Shown here: positions 33,809 to 42,394 of the stretch, piece by piece
How the letters are laid out: each line of letters opens with the position of its first letter
How positions within the stretch are numbered: position 1 is the stretch's first letter
Source: Amorphoplanes friuliensis DSM 7358
GTDB taxonomy: Bacteria; Actinomycetota; Actinomycetes; Mycobacteriales; Micromonosporaceae
Assembly (NCBI RefSeq): GCF_000494755.1
Contig: NC_022657.1
Coordinates: forward strand, 4,130,001-4,194,000
Direction of reading: 5' to 3'
DNA: 64,000 nt
Notes under the pieces: generated by a model
Told to the model about the DNA's origin: nothing
Seen by the model: the letters and a program-made list of their open reading frames with translations, nothing else
Databases searched by the model: none
Translations under genes and position numbers: made by a program

Positions 33809-34947
33809 CGGTAGATGCTCGCGATCGCCCGTACGTCCGGGTGCGGCGGCGTGACCTGCCGCCCCTGCTCGGCGATCAACGCCGTTGCCTTCCGCCGCTG
33901 CTTGCGCGGCACCCCGCCGTTGATCCCCAGATATTCCAGCGTCGGATGCCCCTCGACCGCCGCCACCAGCCGCCGGGCACCACGCCCGCCGATCCCCGTG
34001 CGCCGCAGGTCCAGCCGCCGCAGCCGCGCCTGCGGCAGAGCGTCCGCGAACGCCGCCGCACCCTCGTCACCGACCACGTTGCCGTGCGCGCCGAGCGCTC
34101 GCTCCGACGGCGGCCGCGACAGATCCAGAGCCGTCCACGCCCCGCAGTGCGCGGCCAGCCCGGCCGCCCCCGCCGGTGACAGGTGGTTGCCACCCAGACC
34201 CAGCGTCATCGGTACGCCCGCAGCAACGCGCCCCAGCTCCGCGGCACCCTCGTCCCCGAGGTGGTTCGCGGCGAGATACACCTCGCGGATCCCGGCGTCG
34301 TGGATCAGCACACCGAGCGCGTCGACGGCCTCCGGCCCGAACCCGTTGCCACCCAGGTAGAGCCGTTGCAGCCGCGGTTCCCGGGCGGCGAGAGCCCCGG
34401 CCAGAACCGTCAGACCGCGGACGGTCATCCCGACATTGACCAGGTCCAGCGTACGGATGGTGGTGTTGCCCGAAAGCGCCGCCGCCAGCCGGGCGACACC
34501 CTCGTCACCGACCGGATTGCGCTTGAGCCACAACGCCCGGACCGTGGTGTCGTCCGCAAGCCGGCCGGCCAGGGCGTCGACACCTTCCGGGTCGATGCGG
34601 TTGCACCCCAGGTAGAGCGTCTCGACGCCGTGGCCGGGCTGCAGGGCTCCGGCGACCGCGCGGGCGCCCTCGGCACCGAGACCGTTGGTGCCGAGCAGCA
34701 GGTGCCGCACGAGCGGCGACCCGGCCGCGGCGGCCACGATACGGCCGGTCTCGACCGGACCGATGCCCTGCTTGCACAGATCCAGCCGCCCGTCCGGCTG
34801 AACCGTCCCCCGTGGGAAGATCTCGGACTCGGCGACGTTCCCGCCGGTCGCCAGCCGGGCCAGCAACGGCTCGAAGTCGGCCGGATCCGCCAGCCCGGCG
34901 TCGGGATTCGTGATGGCGGGACACCGCACGGGAGTCGGATCGTTCAC
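33805..34947 (-). CDS. leucine-rich repeat (RNI-like) protein
   Basis: 380 residues from a GTG overlapping the SDR stop. About eight ribonuclease-inhibitor-like repeats of roughly 28 residues fill about 50-345, seen as VRHLLLGTNGLGAEGARAV, VETLYLGCNRIDPEGVDAL, VRALWLKRNPVGDEGVARL and similar units. There is no signal peptide, so the solenoid is cytoplasmic and suited to binding a protein ligand. A basic tail (RKQRRKATA) follows. Position between SDR and MoxR genes suggests it is the recognition part of the cassette (inference). Confidence 0.85.
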   Translation of the reverse strand: MNDPTPVRCPAITNPDAGLADPADFEPLLARLATGGNVAESEIFPRGTVQPDGRLDLCKQGIGPVETGRIVAAAAGSPLVRHLLLGTNGLGAEGARAVAGALQPGHGVETLYLGCNRIDPEGVDALAGRLADDTTVRALWLKRNPVGDEGVARLAAALSGNTTIRTLDLVNVGMTVRGLTVLAGALAAREPRLQRLYLGGNGFGPEAVDALGVLIHDAGIREVYLAANHLGDEGAAELGRVAAGVPMTLGLGGNHLSPAGAAGLAAHCGAWTALDLSRPPSERALGAHGNVVGDEGAAAFADALPQARLRRLDLRRTGIGGRGARRLVAAVEGHPTLEYLGINGGVPRKQRRKATALIAEQGRQVTPPHPDVRAIASIYR

Positions 34948-36272
34948 CAGGGCACGCTCCGGTAGTCCTTGAGAAATTGGCCGTGGACCGGCTCGCCGCG
35001 CAGGCCGCGGACGATCGGGTCGTAGACACGGGCGGCGCCGTCGACGACGTCGAGCGGCGGCCGGAACCCGAGATCACGCTGCGCGGTCTTGCCCGGGTGC
35101 GGGCGTTCGTCGGTGACCCAGCCGGTGTCGACACTGTTCATGTGGATGCCGTCGGCCGCGTAATCGGGGGCGACGGTGCGGACCAGCATGTTCAGGGAGG
35201 CCTTGGCCATGTTGGTGTGGGGATGGCGAATCGTCTTGCCGCGCCGGGAGAAGCTGCCCTCCATCGCGGAGACCTGCACGACGTGCCGCTGCGGGTGCCT
35301 GCTTCTTGTCAGCAACGGCCGCAGCCGGGACGTCAGCAGAAACGGCGCGAACGCGTTCACGACATGCACCTGCAGCCATTCGTGCGGGCTCACGTCACCG
35401 TCGTGCAGAACCCACGAGTTCACCGCGCGGAGGTCGAGCTGCTGACCCGTCTCGTCGTGCTGCCCGACGGGGAAGAACAGCTCGTCCGCCGTGGCCGGCA
35501 CGTGCGCCGCCCCCGCGGTGATCGCCACCCGCGCCGCAGGACCGGACAGCTCCTGGTCCTCGGCCGCACGGACCTCCCGGTGGTACGCCCCCGGCCGGTA
35601 CAGCGTCTGCGCCGCGTTGTTGATCAGAATGTCGAGCCCGCCGAGACGCTTCTGGGCCAGCGCGACGAAGTCCAACGTCCCGGACAGGTCCAGCAGGTCC
35701 AGTGCATGCACCGACAGCCGGTCCGACCAGTCCCCGAAGTCGGGCACAGCGGCATACCGCCGAGCGGCGTCCCGAGGGAAACGAGTGGTCACGATGACCT
35801 CGGCCCCATCACGCAGCAGCTTCAACGCGGTGTGAAAGCCGATCTTCACCCGTCCACCGGTGACGATCGCCGTCCGCCCGGTCAGATCACACCGCGCCTG
35901 ACGCCGCTCCCTGTTCTCGTCGGCGCAGGCCCCGCACAGCATGTGGTAATCAGCGTCCACCTGCCGGTACGCGATCTTGCACACGTAACAGAGCCGCTCC
36001 CGCCGCAGCGTGCCCGGCGAGGCCGCCGCCGGTGTGCCGGCGGGAACGACCGGCGGTATCTCGGTGTGAAACCGGGTCGCAGCGGCCAGCACGGCACGGT
36101 CCGCCGACCGGGTCTCACGGTCCCGGCGAGCCTTGGCCCGCTTCTTCACGCCGCGGGCCGCGGCCGTCACGGCGCGTTCGAGCTCGAGCCGGGTGTGGTC
36201 GTCGAGATCGGTGTCGTCGAGCCGGGCCAGCACGGAAAGGCAGGCGGCCAGCTCCGCTGGATCGATCGGCAC
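34944..36272 (-). CDS. zinc-ribbon-containing atypical short-chain dehydrogenase (SDR)
   Basis: 442 residues. A helical N-terminus (1-90, Arg/Lys-rich) is followed by a C4 zinc ribbon (C95, C98, C113, C116) and an SDR Rossmann fold from about 130. The nucleotide motif is TGGRVKIG (138-145), with NNAAQT and VVQVSAMEG present. The usual YxxxK reads TNMAK, so the catalytic Tyr is missing while the Lys remains; the protein may bind NAD(P) without classical activity. First gene of the SDR-LRR-MoxR-VWA cassette, coupled to the LRR gene by GTGA. Just upstream is a tRNA-like gene on the same strand. Confidence 0.8.
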   Translation of the reverse strand: MPIDPAELAACLSVLARLDDTDLDDHTRLELERAVTAAARGVKKRAKARRDRETRSADRAVLAAATRFHTEIPPVVPAGTPAAASPGTLRRERLCYVCKIAYRQVDADYHMLCGACADENRERRQARCDLTGRTAIVTGGRVKIGFHTALKLLRDGAEVIVTTRFPRDAARRYAAVPDFGDWSDRLSVHALDLLDLSGTLDFVALAQKRLGGLDILINNAAQTLYRPGAYHREVRAAEDQELSGPAARVAITAGAAHVPATADELFFPVGQHDETGQQLDLRAVNSWVLHDGDVSPHEWLQVHVVNAFAPFLLTSRLRPLLTRSRHPQRHVVQVSAMEGSFSRRGKTIRHPHTNMAKASLNMLVRTVAPDYAADGIHMNSVDTGWVTDERPHPGKTAQRDLGFRPPLDVVDGAARVYDPIVRGLRGEPVHGQFLKDYRSVPW

Positions 36273-36293
36273 AGGCCCTCCCCGCTTCCGGGG

Positions 36294-36366
36294 CGAGACC
36301 GACCGGAATCGAACCGGCGTCCCCCCGGACGACGACCGGGTGCGTCGACCTCTGCGCTACAGCCTC
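36294..36366 (-). tRNA. tRNA-like gene A, nominal anticodon GTC, C at position 33
   Basis: A 73-nt cloverleaf on the minus strand: acceptor GAGGCTG/CGGTCTC (two wobbles), TA at 8-9, D-arm GCGC...ACGC, anticodon stem CCCGG/CCGGG with loop TCGTCGT, T-arm with TTCGATT. Position 33 is C instead of the near-universal U, so decoding is doubtful. The 5' leader GGC can pair with the GCC at the 3' end. TATGCT 11 bp upstream (36377-36382, minus strand) is a promoter-like -10. Confidence 0.5.
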
Positions 36367-36496
36367 GCCGCGCGGAAGCATAACGAACGCCCCGCGACCA
36401 GCGCGGCCCGGTTTCACGACACCCCTCGCCCGCTGCGCCCCGCGCCCCACGTCCACCGCGTCCCGCGCCGGCCTCGGATAGCAGCCGTTCACGTCC

Positions 36497-37619
36497 TCAT
36501 CCTGGTGCTGACTTGTGGATCGGTCCCGGGGTGCCCGTCAGAGGCCTGCCGGTGGCGTTGGAGCGCGCCGCGATGATCTCCGCCGCCACGCTGATCGCGG
36601 TCTCTTCCGGGGTCTGCGCGCCCAGGTCGAGCCCGAGCGGCGAGCGGAGCCGGGCCAGGGCGGGCTCCGCCAGCCCGGCCTCGCGGAGGCGTTCGAGTCG
36701 GTCGGCGTGCGTGCGGCGGGAGCCCATGGCGCCCACGTACGCCAGCGGCAGCTTCAGCGCCAGGCTCAGCACGGGTACGTCGAACTTGGCGTCGTGTGTC
36801 AAGACGCAGACCACCGTGCGCGTGTCGAGCCGGCCTGCCGACGCTTCCGCAGCGAGGTAGCGGTGCGGCCAGTCCACGACCACCTCGTGGGCGCCGGGGA
36901 AGCGCTCGGCGGTGGCGAAGACCGGCCGGGCGTCGCAGGCGGTGACCCGGTAGCCGAGGAACGTGCCGATGCGGGCCGCCGCCGCGGCGTGGTCGGTGGC
37001 CCCGAACACCAGCATGCGGGGCGCCGGCGCGAAGGAGGTGACCAGCACGGTGACTCCGCTGCCGGGCCGGCCGTCCGCGTTGTAGTGCAACAGTCCGGTG
37101 CGGCCGGCGGCGAGCAGGCCCCGCCCGTCGCCGGCCGCAGCGTCGTCGATGCCGTCGGCGCCGAGGGAACCGTGCCGGACGTCCGGGGTGAGCACCAGGT
37201 GCCGGCCGATCCGGTCAGGCGGGCCGGCCACACAGGTCAGCAGCGCCACCGGCCGCCCGGCGGCCACCTCGTCGGCCAGCACTGCGAGCTCCGTGAAGCT
37301 CGCCGGTTTCGACGAAGACCTCGATCGTGCCGCCGCAGGGCAGGCCCACCTGGGCGGCGTCGTCGTCGGTGACGCCGTACCGCGCCGTCCGGGGTGCCCC
37401 GGAGCCGGCCACCTCCCGGCACAGCTCGTAGACCGCGCTCTCGACGCAGCCGCCGGAGACGCTGCCGGCCGCGGTGCCGTCGGCCCGGACGAGCATCGCC
37501 GCCCCGGCCTGCCGGGGCGCGCTGGACCAGGTGGCGGTGACCGTGGCCAGACCGGCGGGCTCGCCGCGGCGCCACGTGGCCACGATGTCGTCGAGGATCT
37601 CACGCACGGCCGCCGACAC
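36497..37619 (-). pseudogene. frameshifted xdhC/CoxI-like molybdenum enzyme maturation gene
   Basis: The N-terminal part starts at a GTG at 37619 (VREILDDIVATWRRGEPAG, SGGCVESAVYEL, LPCGGTIEVFVE) and matches XdhC. At 37307-37309 an AAA run (TTT on the plus strand) has one base too many: removing one A gives FVEPASFTELAVLADEV and joins the frame that continues to the stop at 36497 with MLVFGATDHAAA, THDAKFD and YVGAMGSRRTHADR, the Rossmann half. XdhC proteins load sulfurated cofactor onto the oxidase. It lies 3 bp after the large-subunit gene, as expected. Either a real inactivating or slippage-prone site, or a base-call error. Confidence 0.8.
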
Positions 37620-37622
37620 CCC

Positions 37623-39839
37623 TCACAGTCCGAGCACCTTGTCGGGCGTGATCGGCAGGTCGCGGATGCGCCGGCCGGTGGCGTTGTGGACCGCGTTGGC
37701 GACCGCCGCGGCCACGCCGACCATGCCGACCTCGCCCACGCCCTTGCCGCCCAGCGGCGCCATCGGGTCCGGGTGGCCGAGCCAGGCGACCTCGATCGGC
37801 GGGATGTCGGCGTGGACGGGTACGTGGTACTCGGCCAGTGAGGCGTTGAGGACCCGTCCGGTCCGCTCGTCGAAGACCGTCTCCTCGCTCAGTGCCGAGC
37901 CGATACCCATCACGATCGCGCCGCGGAACTGGCTGGCGGCCGTCCGCGGGTTGATGATGCGGCCGGTGTCGAACATGCCGAGCCACCGTGACACCCGGAC
38001 CTCGCCGGTGACGTCGTGGACCCGTACCTCGCAGAACTGCACCCCGAAGGAGTGCATCGCGTGCTGAGCCGTCTCCGTCGGCGGTGAAGCGGCGCCCTCG
38101 CCGGTGAGCTCGCCGCGACCGGCCCGGCGCAGGATGTCCGGGTAGGACTGCCCCGCCCCGCCGTCTCGCAGGTAGACGCCGCCGTCGCGCAGTGACACGT
38201 CGTCCGTACCCGCACCGGCCAGGGGTGAGTCCGAGGCCGTGAGGCGCAGCAGTTCCGCGATGAGCGCCCGGGTCGCCGCCACCACCGAGGCGATGATGCT
38301 GACCGTCTGCGCTGACCCGCCCGCCGGCACCGCTGCGGGGTGGCGGCTGTCGCCGTACTCGAAGTGCACCCGGTCCAGCGGTAGACCCAGATGGTCGGCG
38401 GCGTACTGGGCCTGGACGGTGGCGGTGCCCATGCCCATCTCGTGCGCCGCGGTGCGGACGGTCGCGTGCCCGTCCGCGCTCACCGTGACGGAAGCGCGGC
38501 CGCCCGGCATGCGGGTGTAGGGGTACGTGGCGGTGGCGACGCCCTGGCCCACCCACCACCGCCCGTCCCGCCGCGAGCGTGGTGTCGAGCTGCGCTCGGC
38601 CCAGCCGAACCGCTCGGCCCCCAGCCGGTACGCCTCGACGAGGTGCCGTCCGGAGAACGGTTTGCCGTTGGTCGGATGCACCGCCGGCTCGAGCCTGGTA
38701 CGGAGCTCGAGCGGATCCAGGTCGAGCTGCTCGGCGAGCTCGTCGAGCGCGCACTCCAGGGCGAACGAGCCCACCGATTCGCCGGGCGCCCGCATGGACG
38801 AGTTGGCCGGCGTGTGGAGTTCCACCACGCGCTGGTCGATGCCGAACGCGTCAGCGCCGTAGAGGACCCGGGCCGGGAACGTGCACTGCTCGGCGAAGCC
38901 GTCGTTGACGCCGGTCGTGGTCGTCGCCTCGTGGACCAGCGCGGTGAGCGTCCCATCCGCCCGGGCGCCCAGTGCCACCCGTTGCTCGGTGCGGGTCCGG
39001 CCGCCGGTCACCCGGAAGACGTCGGAGCGGGACAGGACCAGCCGGACCGGGCGTTGCGCCAGCCGCGCGGCCGCGGCGCACAGGATCTGGTGGCTCCACA
39101 TCATCTTGTTGCCGAAGGCGCCCCCGACGAACTGCGAGACGACCCGGATGTTCTGCGGATCGAGGCTGAAGACCTCGGCCAAGGTGGCCTGGGAATGGGT
39201 GATCGCCTGGGTGGCGTCCCACATCGTCAGGCTGCGCTCGTCGTGCCAGGCGACGGTGGTGGCGTGCGGTTCGATGGCGCAGTGCGTGTGCCACGGCGTC
39301 CGGTAGACCCGGTCGACGCTGGTGTGGGCGGTCCGCAGGGCCGCAGCCGCGTCTCCGAGCGTCACCGCGGGCGCCTCGCCCTGGACGTGATCCGGCTGCG
39401 GCGCGCCGATCTTGAGGTCGTCGAAGAGGAGCCGGGCCTCGGTGGGGGCATAGCTGATCCGGACGAGTGAGGCGGCGTGGTCGGCCTGTTCCGGAGTCTC
39501 GGCCACCACGATGGCGACCGGCTGGCCGTTCCAGCGGATCCGTGCGTCCTGCATGACGGGCGCGCGGGTGAACGAGGCGCCCTGCAGTGTGATCAGCAGC
39601 GGCGCGATACGCATGGCCGGTGCGTTGTCGTGCGTCATGATCGCCACCACGCCGGGCGCCGACCGCGCTCGGGTCAGGTCGATGCCGACGATCTCGCCCG
39701 CGGCGATGGTGCTGCAGACGAGCTTGGCGTGCGCCAGGCCGGCGACCGGTACCTCGGCGGTGAACCTGGCTGCGCCGCTGACCTTGGCGGGGCCGTCCCG
39801 CCGGGGGACGGCTCGACCGACGATCTGGTCGGCGTTCAT
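37623..39839 (-). CDS. paoC: molybdopterin-binding large subunit of a PaoC/YagR-type aldehyde (xanthine-family) oxidoreductase
   Basis: 738 residues from the ATG at 39839, overlapping the FAD-subunit stop (ATGA). Substrate-channel domain (about 10-120, VGRAVPRRDGPAKVSGAARF), then cofactor domains with FVGGAFGNKM, HEMGMGTATVQAQ and the catalytic Glu in GKGVGEVGM near the C-terminus. Subunit order 2Fe-2S, FAD, Mo, XdhC matches the E. coli PaoABCD operon. It would oxidise aldehydes or N-heterocycles using water-derived oxygen. No export signal, so it is probably cytoplasmic. Confidence 0.9.
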   Translation of the reverse strand: MNADQIVGRAVPRRDGPAKVSGAARFTAEVPVAGLAHAKLVCSTIAAGEIVGIDLTRARSAPGVVAIMTHDNAPAMRIAPLLITLQGASFTRAPVMQDARIRWNGQPVAIVVAETPEQADHAASLVRISYAPTEARLLFDDLKIGAPQPDHVQGEAPAVTLGDAAAALRTAHTSVDRVYRTPWHTHCAIEPHATTVAWHDERSLTMWDATQAITHSQATLAEVFSLDPQNIRVVSQFVGGAFGNKMMWSHQILCAAAARLAQRPVRLVLSRSDVFRVTGGRTRTEQRVALGARADGTLTALVHEATTTTGVNDGFAEQCTFPARVLYGADAFGIDQRVVELHTPANSSMRAPGESVGSFALECALDELAEQLDLDPLELRTRLEPAVHPTNGKPFSGRHLVEAYRLGAERFGWAERSSTPRSRRDGRWWVGQGVATATYPYTRMPGGRASVTVSADGHATVRTAAHEMGMGTATVQAQYAADHLGLPLDRVHFEYGDSRHPAAVPAGGSAQTVSIIASVVAATRALIAELLRLTASDSPLAGAGTDDVSLRDGGVYLRDGGAGQSYPDILRRAGRGELTGEGAASPPTETAQHAMHSFGVQFCEVRVHDVTGEVRVSRWLGMFDTGRIINPRTAASQFRGAIVMGIGSALSEETVFDERTGRVLNASLAEYHVPVHADIPPIEVAWLGHPDPMAPLGGKGVGEVGMVGVAAAVANAVHNATGRRIRDLPITPDKVLGL

Positions 39840-40807
39840 GACAACTCCTCGAGAGTGGCGACGAGCACGCGCCGTACCAGTGGGATCTTGAAGGCGTTGT
39901 GCGCCAGTGGCCGCGCGTCGGCGAGCGCCGCGTCGGCCGCCCGTTCGAAGGCCGCCCGGGTTGCCGGGGCTCCGACCAGCGCCTCTTCCGCCGCGGCGGC
40001 GCGCCATGGTTTGGCTGCCACGCCGCCCAGCGCCAGCCGGGCCGAGATGACCACACCGTCGCGGACCTCGAGCAGTGCGGCGACGGAGATGAGCGCGAAG
40101 GCGTAGCTGGCCCGTTCCCGGACTTTCCGGTACGCCGAGCGTGCCGCCGCGGGCGGCATGGGCACGCTGACCGCCGTGATGAGCTCGCCCGGTTGCAGAG
40201 TGTTCTCGATGTGCGGGGTGTCGCCGGGCAGCCGGTGCAGGTCCAGCAGCTCGGCCGTGCGCGGCCCGGCCGGTCCGGCGAGGTGGACGCGGGCGTCCAG
40301 CGCGGCCAGCGCCACGCCCAGATCCGACGGATGGGTGGCCACGCACTGCGAGGACGCGCCGAGGACGGCGTGCATCCGATTGTGGCCGTCGATGGCGTCG
40401 CAGCCGCTGCCGGGCTCCCGCTTGTTGCAGCGGGCACCGGTGTCGTAGAAGTAGAGGCATCGGGTGCGCTGCAACAGGTTGCCGCCGACCGTGGCCATGT
40501 TGCGGATCTGGCCCGAGGCGCCGTTGACGATCGCTTCCGCGATGATCGGGAAGTCGCGGCGGACGACCGGGTCGGCGGCCACGTCGGTGTTGGTGGCCGC
40601 CGCTCCCATCCAGAGTCGTCCGTCCGGGCCGATCTCGATGCGCGCGGGCAGCCGGGAGACATCGACCAGCGCCGCCGGGCGCTCGATGTTCTGCCGCATC
40701 AGGTCGACGAGATTGGTGCCGCCGCCCAGGTACACCGCGCCGGGTGTCGCCGCCGCTGCCACCGCCGCCGCCACATCGCCGGCCCGTTCGTAGGTGAAGG
40801 GCTTCAT
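39836..40807 (-). CDS. paoB: FAD-binding subunit of molybdenum hydroxylase (PaoB/YagS-like)
   Basis: 323 residues from the ATG at 40807 (ATGA overlap with the 2Fe-2S gene). FAD motif YLGGGTNLVDLM (about 26-37) and NMATVGGNLLQRTRC. The Cys-rich insert RCLYFYD...ARCNKREPGSGCDA matches the extra [4Fe-4S] site of PaoB-type subunits, which ordinary xanthine dehydrogenases lack. Transfers electrons from the Mo centre onward. A C-terminal CO-dehydrogenase flavoprotein domain ends the protein. Confidence 0.9.
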   Translation of the reverse strand: MKPFTYERAGDVAAAVAAAATPGAVYLGGGTNLVDLMRQNIERPAALVDVSRLPARIEIGPDGRLWMGAAATNTDVAADPVVRRDFPIIAEAIVNGASGQIRNMATVGGNLLQRTRCLYFYDTGARCNKREPGSGCDAIDGHNRMHAVLGASSQCVATHPSDLGVALAALDARVHLAGPAGPRTAELLDLHRLPGDTPHIENTLQPGELITAVSVPMPPAAARSAYRKVRERASYAFALISVAALLEVRDGVVISARLALGGVAAKPWRAAAAEEALVGAPATRAAFERAADAALADARPLAHNAFKIPLVRRVLVATLEELS

Positions 40808-41319
40808 CGCGGTCCGCCCACGTAGGTCTCCTCGATCGCGGCGACGATGCCGTTGTAGGCGCCGCAGCGGCACAGGTTGCCGCTCATCCGCTCCCGGATC
40901 TCGTCGGAGGACAGGTCGAACGACGCGGCGCCGATCTCGGAGGACACCCGGCTCGGCACCCCGCGCGCCACCTCGTCCGCCATGCCGATCGCCGAGCAGA
41001 CCTGGCCGGGCGTGCAGTAGCCGCACTGGAAGCCGTCGTGGGCGATGAACGCCTCCTGCAACGGATGCAGCTCTCCGTCCCGGCCGACACCCTCGACGGT
41101 GGTGACGGCTCGGCCGTCGGCCTGGGCCGCCAGGGTGAGGCAGGCCAGCACCCGCCGGCCGTCCAGGAGCACAGTGCAGGCGCCACAGGCGCCCTGGTCG
41201 CATCCCTTTTTCGGGCCGTGCAGGCCGGCGTCGGTGCGCAGGTGGTCGAGCAGCGAGCGCCGGGTGTCGGCGATGGCGATCTCGTGCGGCGTGCCGTTGA
41301 TGACGATCACGGAGTTCAC
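40804..41319 (-). CDS. paoA: [2Fe-2S] subunit of molybdenum hydroxylase (PaoA/YagT-like)
   Basis: 171 residues. The plant-type ferredoxin cluster motif GCDQGACGACTVLLDG (about 39-54) and the second cluster motif CGYCTPGQ with CRCGAYNG are complete. There is no twin-arginine signal, unlike E. coli PaoA, so this complex likely stays in the cytoplasm. Its stop overlaps the FAD-subunit start; it follows a flavin-reductase-like gene by 10 bp. Confidence 0.92.
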   Translation of the reverse strand: MNSVIVINGTPHEIAIADTRRSLLDHLRTDAGLHGPKKGCDQGACGACTVLLDGRRVLACLTLAAQADGRAVTTVEGVGRDGELHPLQEAFIAHDGFQCGYCTPGQVCSAIGMADEVARGVPSRVSSEIGAASFDLSSDEIRERMSGNLCRCGAYNGIVAAIEETYVGGPR

Positions 41320-41329
41320 CTTCTCTGGA

Positions 41330-41896
41330 TCAAGGGAACAGCGGGGCGGCCGTGGGTTCGATCCGGCCCAGACCGCGCTGCCAATAGATGAGGGGCCGTG
41401 CTTCGGAGCTGCTGCGCAGGTCCGCGACGGCGAGGAGGACCAGCTGGTGGTCGCCCACGGCGATCTCGTTGTCGCTCTCCGCCTCCAGCCACAATGCGGC
41501 GCCGGGTAGCAGGGCGGCGCCGTCCGGCGTCTCCACCGGATCGAGGCCGGCGAAGCGGTCGCCGGTGCGCGAGCTCAGCTGCCGGACGAGGCCGCCCTGC
41601 TGCTCGGAAAGCAGACTGATGCCGAGCGAGCGCGAACGGCGCAGGGCCCGCCAGGTCCGCGATCCCGACCGGACGGAGAGCAGGGCGCGCGGCGGATCGA
41701 ACGAGACACCCGTCTCGAAGGTCGAGGCCACCATGCCCACGAGCTCGCCCCCCACGCGGGCGGCGACGGCGGCAAGGGAGGTCGGTGACCGGGTGAAGGC
41801 CTCCTCCACGTCCTGCCGCGTGGACAGGGGCATCCGCTGCATGCCGGGCTCGTCAGCGCGGTGGGGCGCCTGCGGCGCCGGTGCGGTCGCCGCCAT
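41330..41896 (-). CDS. flavin reductase-like domain protein
   Basis: 188 residues with the split-barrel flavin reductase pattern: FTRSPTSLAAVAARVGGELVGMVASTFE, DPPRALLSVRSGSRTW, and GDHQLVLLAVADL near the end. It binds FMN and would supply reduced flavin or act on flavin-linked chemistry. Co-directional and 10 bp before the paoA-like gene, so probably in the same operon. Physiological partner unknown. Confidence 0.82.
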   Translation of the reverse strand: MAATAPAPQAPHRADEPGMQRMPLSTRQDVEEAFTRSPTSLAAVAARVGGELVGMVASTFETGVSFDPPRALLSVRSGSRTWRALRRSRSLGISLLSEQQGGLVRQLSSRTGDRFAGLDPVETPDGAALLPGAALWLEAESDNEIAVGDHQLVLLAVADLRSSSEARPLIYWQRGLGRIEPTAAPLFP

Positions 41897-41897
41897 G

Positions 41898-42302
41898 TCA
41901 GGAGATCGCCGTCGGCGCCGGCAGGGGCTTGCGGTTGCCCTCGACGAACGTGATGCGGGCCCGCAGCGAGTTCAGGCGGCCCCAGGAGTAGTAGTAGTCG
42001 TCGAGGAGGTCCTTGCGGCGCAGGTGCGGATGCGCGTCAAGGAACTGTGCCGAGGTCTGCCCCGGGTCATCGATCTCGCCCGCGATCAGCTTGATCCATG
42101 CCTTGGTCCGCGTCATGTGCAGCATGAACGGCAGCGCGCCGAACCGGTACGCGAGCCGCCGGAGGCCGCGGACGAACTCCTGGGCACCTTGCGCCTCACC
42201 CTGTTCGCGCACCAGAAGGTAGGCCACCCGGAGGTGGTCCTCGTGCGGGAACACGTCCAGCCGGCTCCGCCGGAAGCCGGCGAGGAGCTCTTGATCGTTC
42301 AT
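41898..42302 (-). CDS. conserved small protein with FPHEDHLRVAYLL motif
   Basis: 134 residues from the ATG at 42302 with GGGAGGG upstream. All-helical, no membrane segment. The sequence FPHEDHLRVAYLLVREQG resembles a family of small uncharacterised proteins with an H-x2-H-x-R-V-A motif. First gene of the molybdenum hydroxylase operon; its stop is 1 bp from the flavin-reductase start. Two direct-repeat operators lie just upstream. Function unknown. Confidence 0.65.
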   Translation of the reverse strand: MNDQELLAGFRRSRLDVFPHEDHLRVAYLLVREQGEAQGAQEFVRGLRRLAYRFGALPFMLHMTRTKAWIKLIAGEIDDPGQTSAQFLDAHPHLRRKDLLDDYYYSWGRLNSLRARITFVEGNRKPLPAPTAIS

Positions 42303-42318
42303 CGGATCCCTCCCAGTA

Positions 42319-42377
42319 AAGCGGACGGAATAGTCCGTTTCATCGACCACCATAGCGTGAAGCGGACGGAATCGTCC
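42319..42377. promoter_or_regulatory. two direct-repeat TetR operators in a divergent promoter
   Basis: AAGCGGACGGAATAGTCC (42319-42336) and AAGCGGACGGAATCGTCC (42360-42377) differ at one base and each contains the dyad GGAC-n6-GTCC. They are 41 bp apart, about four helical turns, between the molybdenum hydroxylase operon and the tetR gene, and probably bind that TetR. Confidence 0.75.
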
Positions 42378-42394
42378 AGCTAGACTTCTGGGCC

